DNA from: an uncultured Desulfovibrionaceae bacterium
GTDB taxonomy: Bacteria; Desulfobacterota; Desulfovibrionia; Desulfovibrionales; Desulfovibrionaceae
Assembly (NCBI GenBank): GCA_944325325.1
Contig: CALUZP010000036.1
Location: 1 to 32,316, forward strand
Length of the DNA stretch: 32,316 nt
Direction of reading: 5' to 3'
The notes under the pieces are model-generated. The model saw only the letters and a list, made by a program, of their open reading frames with translations. It made no database searches and was not told the origin of the DNA. Below, in pieces: positions 26,728 to 32,316 of the stretch. How positions within the stretch are numbered: position 1 is the stretch's first letter; every line of letters starts with the position of its first letter. The translations under genes were made by a program, and so were the position numbers.

Positions 26728-27492
26728 TCAGAAGACGTACATATACAGCAGGTTGAAGAAAAGCAGAGTGACTGTGCCAAGGATGAAGTAGCGCACCAGG
26801 CGCGTGTCACCACGCAGGGCAATCCGGCTGCCAAGGAGATTGCCGGCAACAGTGGCTATCACCATGGGCACAGCCAGCTCGTAGATAATCTTTCCGGAAA
26901 GGCCGAACACCAGAACCGATACAAGGCAGGATACGGTGGTCAGAAACCGGCCTGTGCCGCACGCGGTGATCAGGTCCATACCGAGCAGCGAGGTCAGGCC
27001 GATGATCAGAAATGTGCCTGCACCGGGGCCGAAAAAGCCATCGTACATGCCGCAGACAAGGATGACCAGCGGGCCGATAACCCAGGCCTGTACGCGGGTG
27101 AGTTCTCTGGATGGCTGGGTAGTCTGGCTCTTGTTGGGTGAAATCAGGGCAAAGAGCATGCCTACGGGGAGCAGGCCAAGCATGATTTTACCCAGCAGAT
27201 CCGGCGAGATCCACAGGGTCAGCCCGGAGCCGGCAAAGGCGGCCGGGGCAATGATGAACATGCCGGGCAGGGCCACAGTCCAGTTGATTTTCTTTTTGGC
27301 AGCGTAGGCAAGGCTTGCACTGGCGGCGCCTATGGTTGTCACCATCTTCATGGTGCCGAGCGTGGCGTGCGGGGCAACGCCCAGTACAAGCAGCATCGGC
27401 AGCATCACAAGGGATCCGCCGCCTGAGATGCTGGCTACGATACCGGCCAGAAAAGCGGTGAACGTACTGACGGCAATGGTAAACAAATCCAT
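26728..27492 (-). CDS. TauE/SafE (TSUP) family membrane transporter
   Basis: A 254-residue polytopic protein with 7-8 hydrophobic spans, the usual size. Family marks are the N-terminal FLAGIVASISGGGSLVMLPMLL (15-36), with the repeated counterpart CGMYDGFFGPGAGTFLIIGL in the second half. LGTMKMVTTIGAASASLAY and ACGTGRFLTTVSCLVSVLVF are the paired helices that follow each. Known members export or import sulfite, sulfoacetate, taurine-derived compounds or other organosulfur anions; this one's substrate is not evident. AGGAG lies 6 nt before the ATG at 27492. It is divergent from the type III chaperone gene across a 1-kb gap and seems monocistronic. Confidence 0.93.
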   Translation of the reverse strand: MDLFTIAVSTFTAFLAGIVASISGGGSLVMLPMLLVLGVAPHATLGTMKMVTTIGAASASLAYAAKKKINWTVALPGMFIIAPAAFAGSGLTLWISPDLLGKIMLGLLPVGMLFALISPNKSQTTQPSRELTRVQAWVIGPLVILVCGMYDGFFGPGAGTFLIIGLTSLLGMDLITACGTGRFLTTVSCLVSVLVFGLSGKIIYELAVPMVIATVAGNLLGSRIALRGDTRLVRYFILGTVTLLFFNLLYMYVF

Positions 27493-27891
27493 GGGAAACT
27501 CCTGGTGCGTGTCTGAAAGAGGCCTGGCGGCCTGCGGGGTGAAAGCGGCGCGGGCGGGGCCGGCTTCTGATGCCTGGGGCCGCCCGTGTGTAGGGACTGT
27601 GCCGGCGGGCCGTTGCGGCAGGTTGCTGCAGGCTGCGTCCGCCGGGGGGGGATTCGTTGTAGTGGTTAGTGCGGTTTCTGTCGAGAGTCAAAGCCCGGTA
27701 CGGCAGCGCACCACAGGTTCTGCCGGCTGCTTCAGACGGCCCGGGCAGGCGCTGATGTTGCCGTCCCGGAGGTCCGGCGGAGCGTTGGGGCATGCGTTCA
27801 GGCGTGGCGTTGAATTTGGGGGCGCGATACCGTACGCTCCGGTATGAGGCAGCCGTCAGGCAGGATACGGGCCTTGTGGAGCGGGAGAGCG

Positions 27892-27907
27892 GGACAGTGT
27901 ACTGTCC
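27892..27907. promoter_or_regulatory. Operator-like inverted repeat
   Basis: GGACAGT and ACTGTCC are perfect complements, separated by two bases. The compact form suggests a dimeric-repressor site rather than a terminator. It lies far (about 570 bp) from the chaperone start and 400 bp from the transporter start. Confidence 0.3.
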
Positions 27908-28436
27908 GCAGGGAGGCGTGTCCGGATCGGTTTGCGGCAGAGCCGGGCACACAGTCTGGTGCCTGGCTGGTGGCGCGGGCTGGCCGCGCCTGTGCCGGCG
28001 TGCGGTGAGCCATGGCATGGCCCGTATGTTTCGTGCACAGGGCACTGAGGTCTGGCGCGGGCCGGGTGCGGCATTGCGGGGCAGGATTGTGACAGGGCTG
28101 GCCGTGAGGCAACAATGTTTGCAGTCTGCCGGGGGCCCGGGTGTCTTGTTGGCGCTGGGGGCGCACCCCGGCGTGACACATGTCATGCAGGAAGGCGAAG
28201 CCGCCCCGGCAGGCGCATGGCACAGTGTCTGGACAGAGGACGCGCTCCCGCAGTCCGGCTGCCGGGAAACGCCATCAGGCCGGAGCATGCCGGCAGACGG
28301 GCAGGCGCCCGGCCAGCCCTGTTCCGCCCTGCCCCGGGCGGGCGCGCGGGCTGCCTGGTTAAATCGGGCCACCGGCCGGAACGGTCTGGCATCCGATATG
28401 CATGGAGCGGATTGCCGTCTCTGGGCTGTTGAGGAG

Positions 28437-28448
28437 AACAGGCCTGTT
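28437..28448. promoter_or_regulatory. 12-bp palindrome 30 bp before the chaperone gene
   Basis: AACAGGCCTGTT is a perfect palindrome ending 30 bp before the ATG at 28479. Its position would suit an operator or a small leader hairpin that controls the chaperone-effector pair. Confidence 0.35.
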
Positions 28449-28478
28449 TCTGTGGGGACACACAACTGGAGCGGAGCA

Positions 28479-28862
28479 ATGACACAGCATGAAGCGATAG
28501 CAGCCCTGTCACGGCAGACGGGAGTGCCTCTGGCGTTTGACGGCAGGGGACTGTGCCGCCTGCGGTTTGACGGGCGTTTTGTGGTCGATCTTGAAGTCAC
28601 GGACGATGAGACGGCGATTTATCTGTATTGCCGCCTGGGACCGCTGCCAGGCGGCGAGCGCGGCAGGCAGCTGATGGAAAGGATGATGCGGGCGCACTGC
28701 CTGGGCCGGGAAAGCGGCAGCACGGTTTTTGGGCTGGATGACGATGACGCGGTTCTGGCCTTTGTCCGGGTGGAGCTGGCCGGTGCGGCGGAAGACGTGC
28801 TGTATACCGGGCTGGAAGCGTTTCTGGATGTGCTGGCCGTCTGGGCTGATGAACTGGCCTAG
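28479..28862 (+). CDS. Type III secretion chaperone, CesT family
   Basis: A 127-residue acidic protein (about 22 Asp/Glu against 13 Lys/Arg) with the pattern of class I type III secretion chaperones. It has an N-terminal helix (HEAIAALSRQTG), strands VPLAFDGRGLCRLRFDGRFVVDLEV and AIYLYCRLGPLP, a helix with RQLMERMMRAH, then STVFGLDDDDAVLAFVRVEL, and a closing helix LYTGLEAFLDVLAVWADEL. Such chaperones form dimers that bind the N-terminal part of an effector and bring it to the secretion ATPase. The ATG at 28479 follows GGAG at 7 nt; the in-frame extension back to 27792 is not protein-like. The 852-residue gene downstream is the natural client. No secretion-apparatus gene is in the window. Confidence 0.85.
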   Translation: MTQHEAIAALSRQTGVPLAFDGRGLCRLRFDGRFVVDLEVTDDETAIYLYCRLGPLPGGERGRQLMERMMRAHCLGRESGSTVFGLDDDDAVLAFVRVELAGAAEDVLYTGLEAFLDVLAVWADELA

Positions 28863-29200
28863 GCGCGTGCCGCCATGCAGCAGGCAGGGCAGGCGGGCGC
28901 ACCCCGGCGGGATATGCCGGACGCCTTAGGACGTGCGGCGGCCGCCTAGGCCGTGTGTATGTTCAGCATTGCCCGGAGGCAGGGCAGCGTTTGCCCGGGG
29001 TGCCCGGCGGGCAGGATCGCAGAGGACTGACGGCTGTGCATCAGGACGGCGGGACTGCCGGTTTCTGCGGAGGAAGGCAGTACGGGCGGCGGGTGCTTGC
29101 AGCAGGGAAGCCGGGAGCAGGCCCGGGGTGTCCCCGTGGCGTGGCCGTGAGTGGCGTTGATCAGGCCCGGACAACAGGGCGAAAAGCAAAGGAGGAAGGC
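28863..29200. other. 338-bp gap between chaperone and putative effector genes
   Basis: No gene is seen, and I find no convincing promoter or terminator. The pair could therefore be one transcript. The AAAGGAGGAAGG Shine-Dalgarno region of the next gene lies at its end. Confidence 0.5.
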
Positions 29201-31759
29201 ATGCCGGATCCTGTCCAGATAACGCGGACCAATTTTATCAGTCTTGATACGGATTTTGGCTACGACGCACTGGGTGGCGTGGGCCGTTTGGGCGGGCACC
29301 GCATGGAAGTGCTTGAACCGGGCGTGCGCCGGACAGATCGCGTGCCTGGCCCGCCTAAAAGTCTGGGCCGCTGGTTTTCCAGGCTGCTTGACCGGCTTAC
29401 GCCAGCCAGCTGGCGCGCCCAGGGAAAGTTCCGGCGGGGGCTGGAGGATTTCAGCGCTCAGACGGGGCGGATTCTGGGGCAGTTGTGCAATGCCGGCCGG
29501 AGAGAAAATTCTGCCGGGGAACGCCGGGAAGCGTTTGAGGCGGCGTTTGGGGAGCTTGCCGGGCTGCGGCGGACGGCCGAGCCCATGACCAGCCGTGGGG
29601 CCGGCTATGCCGAGCTGCTTCAGACGCGGGTGCGCCGCAACCTGGCCATCCTGCGCGAGGAGAGCCCGGAGCTGATGCGGGCGTTGCTGCAGGTGAGGGA
29701 AGGCGGCCTGCTGGATGAAGCCATTGACAGCCTTGATCGCACCACACAGGGAGACATGGCCGAAGATCTGGCCCTGATCCGGGATGTGCTCAATGAAGAC
29801 AGCGAGGCGGCGCGCCCGGTTGAGGACAGTGCAGCGCTTCTTGCCCGGGTGGACGCCCGGGCTGGGGAGCGCACCGGTGCACCGGCCACCGGAGAGACGG
29901 CGGCGGAACCGCCCTTCCAGTCCCGGTTCAGTGCGGCGTCACTGAAAGCGTTTTTTCTGGAGCAGTTTGCGTTCAAGGCTCATGCGCAGCAGGCGCTGCA
30001 GGCGCGTCAGGCCGTACTGGAACGGTTTTCCGGAGATGCGCGGCAGTATCTGGAAGCGGCCCTTCAGGAAGTGGATGACGCACTGCACGGCCGGATTGCG
30101 GCCGATGCGGAGAGTTTTGCCCGGGTTCAGCAGCGTGTGGACGAAAAAATGGGCCGCGCCATCCGCTGTGCGGCGGATGACGTCTGTGCGCTGGCCTTGC
30201 AGGCAGTGGATCGGCGTGCGGTGATCGGTCAGGACGGTCAGGACTTCAGGCGCATTGACGGCGCGTTTGTCAGGCAGGAACTGGACGGGATAGAGCAGGC
30301 TGGCCGGGCAGGCACAGCCGTGATGCCGGAGGCGTCAGCCGTGTCCGGGGCTGATGCGGAGGCCGATCCGTTCCGGCAGGGGATCCAGGAAGCCAGACGG
30401 CAGATCCGGGAATTGTCGTCCCTGTACGGAGAGTTTGCAGACGGCCTGACGGAACTGGAACGGCGCAACAGCCGTGCCCGCAGCTGCCTGCTGCTGCAGG
30501 AGATCCTGACTCAGGCCAGGCCGTCCGGGTCAGTGAGCCGCCAGTATTTTGGTGAAACGTGCGATACGCTCATTGAGGCCATACGCATGCCGGCGCCAGG
30601 CAACACGATGGCGGAGGGCAGGCTGCGGGGTCTGGAGATCATGCTGGAGGACAGCACGCTGCCGCAGGCGTTGCGCGAGCAGTTTGCCCAGGCCCTGCCG
30701 GAGTTGCGGCGCAACCTTTTGCCCGATGCGGCCAGGCCTGTTTTCGGCCTGACGGAAGCCGCACGCGCGCAGAATCAGCTCGTCCGGCTGGAGCAGGCCA
30801 GGGCGTTGCATCAGGCGGTGGGCGATGCCGGGGCGCTGCTGCAGCGTGCCCGTCTGCCACAGGCGGACAGCCTGGTTTCCCAGGGGCTGCAGATCAGCCG
30901 GCTTGCCATGCAGCTGCGTGGCGGGTCCGGGCAGGCGGCCGTGCAGTCAGAGCGGCTGCTGACCGAGCTGCGGACGTCTGTGTCGCGGTTTATGACAAAC
31001 GTGGCCCTGGCGCGGATGCAGGTGGTCAATCCTGCCGTGCACAGCGCCCAGCCCGCTGCCAGGGGGCTGGATACCGGGACAGCGCAGGAAGGTCTGGCGC
31101 TGCTGCAGCGCGGGGTAAGGATGGTTGTTGCCGGCCTGGAGGACGTCGAAGGCACTGCCGCTGTCCGTACGGCCATGGGCGATGGTGCCCGCCTGGGAGA
31201 AAAGGCCGAGGCGGCGGCCCTGGCCTGCGGCAGGCTGCTCGACAATGCCGTGCATAAGGAAAAGGCGGTTGCCGAACAGCTTGCCGTATGCGCCGAATCG
31301 GGGCGGGACGACGCTGAGGCCACACTGCGGGCCATGCTGGAAGGCAGCCGCTGGGACAGGGGCCGGCACAGCGAGGCCAAAGCCGCGATCAATGCTTTTC
31401 TGGAGGCACTGCGGCCTGTGCGGGAAAGCCGGGGGCAGAGCGGGCTGCTGCAGTTTCTGGCCCGCAAGATGCATCACGGCATCATTGTGCATGATGTGTA
31501 TATGGGATTTGACGGCACGATCCATATGCTGATCAATACGGATCGCCAGACGCTTCTGGGCGAGTCCCGGCAGCGCCAGGGAACCCGCTGGATCAGCCTG
31601 CCGTCCCCGGATGCGGTCAGGCCGGGCGTGTCCACCGGCGTGAACCGGCTGGACACCCTGCTTGCCACGGCAGACAACAGCACGGCATTCTATCCGCAGC
31701 TGTACCGCGTTCTGACGGAATACTTTTCCGGCGTGCGCTATGAGTTCGAGCGCCTGTAG
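29201..31759 (+). CDS. Large helical protein of unknown function, putative type III effector
   Basis: An 852-residue protein I do not recognise. The ATG at 29201 directly follows a strong AAAGGAGGAAGG; the open frame back to 28955 is not protein-like. It has no signal peptide and no membrane span. Residues 1-50 are polar and probably disordered (many Arg, Gly, Pro), fitting a secretion signal. About 55-115 could bind the chaperone. From about 110 to 740 it is Ala/Leu/Arg/Gln/Glu-rich and mainly helical, with a polar Pro/Ala/Gly stretch near 222-238. The last 100 or so residues change character: HHGIIVHDVYMGFDGTIHML looks like strands, followed by NRLDTLLATADNSTAFYPQLY. No catalytic motif is evident. 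Lying behind a CesT-type chaperone, it is a candidate secreted effector (inference). Confidence 0.7.
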   Translation: MPDPVQITRTNFISLDTDFGYDALGGVGRLGGHRMEVLEPGVRRTDRVPGPPKSLGRWFSRLLDRLTPASWRAQGKFRRGLEDFSAQTGRILGQLCNAGRRENSAGERREAFEAAFGELAGLRRTAEPMTSRGAGYAELLQTRVRRNLAILREESPELMRALLQVREGGLLDEAIDSLDRTTQGDMAEDLALIRDVLNEDSEAARPVEDSAALLARVDARAGERTGAPATGETAAEPPFQSRFSAASLKAFFLEQFAFKAHAQQALQARQAVLERFSGDARQYLEAALQEVDDALHGRIAADAESFARVQQRVDEKMGRAIRCAADDVCALALQAVDRRAVIGQDGQDFRRIDGAFVRQELDGIEQAGRAGTAVMPEASAVSGADAEADPFRQGIQEARRQIRELSSLYGEFADGLTELERRNSRARSCLLLQEILTQARPSGSVSRQYFGETCDTLIEAIRMPAPGNTMAEGRLRGLEIMLEDSTLPQALREQFAQALPELRRNLLPDAARPVFGLTEAARAQNQLVRLEQARALHQAVGDAGALLQRARLPQADSLVSQGLQISRLAMQLRGGSGQAAVQSERLLTELRTSVSRFMTNVALARMQVVNPAVHSAQPAARGLDTGTAQEGLALLQRGVRMVVAGLEDVEGTAAVRTAMGDGARLGEKAEAAALACGRLLDNAVHKEKAVAEQLAVCAESGRDDAEATLRAMLEGSRWDRGRHSEAKAAINAFLEALRPVRESRGQSGLLQFLARKMHHGIIVHDVYMGFDGTIHMLINTDRQTLLGESRQRQGTRWISLPSPDAVRPGVSTGVNRLDTLLATADNSTAFYPQLYRVLTEYFSGVRYEFERL

Positions 31760-31786
31760 CCGGAAGGCCGCAGGAGCGGCAGCCGG
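31760..31786 (+). terminator. Hairpin directly after the effector stop
   Basis: GCCGC (31767-31771) and GCGGC (31776-31780) form a stem with an AGGA loop, flanked by CCGG on both sides. It starts at the first base after the stop codon. No T-run follows. Confidence 0.4.
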
Positions 31787-31923
31787 TTCAGGGGGGCATT
31801 TCGGATGTGGCTGTTGCGTGCACGGCCTGTCCGCTCTCCGGGGATGCGGTGTCTGCCTGGCTGATGGCAGCGTCATCCAACGATGGCGTGCGGCCGCTGT
31901 CCTGCCGGGGAGCAGGGGACAGC

Positions 31924-32006
31924 GCTCCGGGGCGCCGGGCCTGCCAGGCAGAGGCTGTTCAATAATATTGGCGGCGGGGTGATGCTCCGGGGGTGCCGGG
32001 CCTGCC
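31924..32006. repeat. Pair of near-identical GC-rich direct repeats
   Basis: Copy one is 31924-31945 and copy two is 31984-32006. Both open with GCTCCGGGG and close with GCCGGGCCTGCC, differing by a one-base indel and a transition. Each contains CGGGCCTGC, which can pair with GCAGGCCCG at 32034-32042 just past the rnc stop. They could form alternative terminator hairpins for rnc. Confidence 0.5.
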
Positions 32007-32068
32007 CTGCCGCAGAAGCCGGGCAACGCCTGTGCAGGCCCGTGCCGGGAGCCTCAGAATGCAGGGCC

Positions 32069-32316
32069 TTATTCGCCAAGCGCCTTTAAGGCGAGCCGTG
32101 CCGCATCCTGTTCGGCCGTGCGGCGGCTGACGCCGGTGCCGAGAAAGCTGCGGCCGTCAGGAAGGGTGACCTTGGCGGCAAAGACGGGCGCGTGTTCCGG
32201 GCCGGTGCATCCGGCAGGCGTGTAGACGGGCAGGCCGCGGGCCTTGCCGCGCAGGCTCTGGGTGGCTTCCTGAAGGCGGGTTTTGTTGTCTTTGCGCTGA
32301 GGGCAGCGGATGCCTG
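32069..32316 (-). CDS. rnc: Ribonuclease III, C-terminal part (cut by window edge)
   Basis: The last 82 codons of a gene that enters from the right edge on the minus strand and stops at 32069. The translation has the junction DNKTRLQEATQ and the double-stranded-RNA-binding domain typical of RNase III: LPVYTPAGCTGPEHAPVFAAKV, LPDGRSFLGTGVSRRTAEQDAARLALKALGE. RNase III cuts double-stranded RNA in rRNA and mRNA processing. The catalytic domain with its acidic residues is outside the window. The end is normal and in frame, with no sign of damage. Confidence 0.9.
   Translation of the reverse strand, partial: GIRCPQRKDNKTRLQEATQSLRGKARGLPVYTPAGCTGPEHAPVFAAKVTLPDGRSFLGTGVSRRTAEQDAARLALKALGE

Larger units (their letters stand above)
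27493..28478. other. 986-bp gap between TSUP transporter and type III chaperone genes
   Basis: No credible gene is seen: the long frames on either strand are shadows of high GC content with Cys/Arg/Pro/Gly-rich translations. It contains an 8-G run (27644-27651), an operator-like inverted repeat GGACAGT-GT-ACTGTCC (27892-27907) and a palindrome just before the chaperone gene (28437-28448). Both divergent promoters should lie here. Confidence 0.5.
31760..32068. other. 309-bp gap between putative effector and rnc
   Basis: No gene is seen. A hairpin (CCGG, then GCCGC/GCGGC with an AGGA loop, 31760-31786) follows the effector stop at once and may end its transcript. Two near-identical 22/23-bp direct repeats (31924-31945 and 31984-32006) lie near the 3' end of rnc. 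The second pairs with GCAGGCCCG at 32034-32042. Confidence 0.5.

Noticed and set aside
26181-26849. N-terminal extension of the AsmA-like protein to 26849
   Set aside because: The extension is Cys/Arg/Pro-rich noise, crosses the 3' end of the TSUP gene and would bury the anchor helix. The start at 26180 has a Shine-Dalgarno sequence.
27792-28478. In-frame extension of the type III chaperone
   Set aside because: Chaperones of this family are about 130 residues long. The extension is Gly/Arg/Cys-rich with no homology, and a good ribosome-binding site precedes 28479.
27188-28600. 470-codon open frame on the minus strand
   Set aside because: It overlaps the TSUP gene in another frame and crosses the whole gap. 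Its translation is Pro/Arg/Cys-rich with no domain pattern, as expected from GC-rich DNA with few stop codons.

Overview
This is a 32.3-kb window of a GC-rich bacterial chromosome. The gene set suggests a Gram-negative, probably anaerobic bacterium of the Desulfovibrio/Bilophila type (Desulfobacterota). Evidence for this is two lipoprotein signals, a SecA with a C-terminal SEC-C zinc motif, a PFK-2/FBPase-2-like bifunctional enzyme, a sodium-solute symporter with a tiny accessory protein, and a type III secretion chaperone. The taxonomy is inferred from gene content; no rRNA or other marker is present. About 79% of the window is coding. Several gaps of 0.3-1 kb hold no recognisable gene but many GC-rich inverted repeats.

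Layout. 1-5554: a lipoprotein cut by the left edge (minus strand), divergent proC, then a CoA-transferase-family gene behind a 1-kb gap and a YheT-type alpha/beta hydrolase (plus). 5867-13189, all minus: a catabolic island. In transcription order it holds a sodium:solute symporter, its 34-residue accessory protein, an Asp/Glu-racemase-family enzyme, three subunits of a flavin/iron-sulfur amino-acid dehydrogenase (DAO-like flavoprotein, [2Fe-2S] protein, FAD/NAD-type flavoprotein with a BFD-like [2Fe-2S] domain), a RidA imine deaminase and an AraC regulator. The reading is import, inversion of configuration, oxidation to an imine, hydrolysis of the imine and local regulation. The substrate cannot be read from sequence; D-amino acids, cis-4-hydroxy-D-proline or opine-like amines are candidates.

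13465-15435 is a YgiQ-type radical-SAM gene. It converges through a strong bidirectional terminator on a minus-strand operon (21069-15767) with a clear sigma-70-type promoter. That operon encodes an exported phosphodiester-glycosidase-like protein, the PFK-2/FBPase-2-like enzyme, a large regulator with two similar HTH domains, and a Sel1/peptidoglycan-binding lipoprotein whose start overlaps the regulator's stop. 24337-21728 is secA, preceded by an unknown membrane-anchored protein and a TauE/SafE-type transporter.

The right end (28479-31759, plus) carries a CesT-type type III secretion chaperone followed by an 852-residue protein I do not recognise. By context it is probably the chaperone's secreted client, and this is the most promising undescribed item. 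The 3' end of rnc enters from the right edge on the minus strand. I saw no tRNA, rRNA, CRISPR array, transposase or prophage gene.
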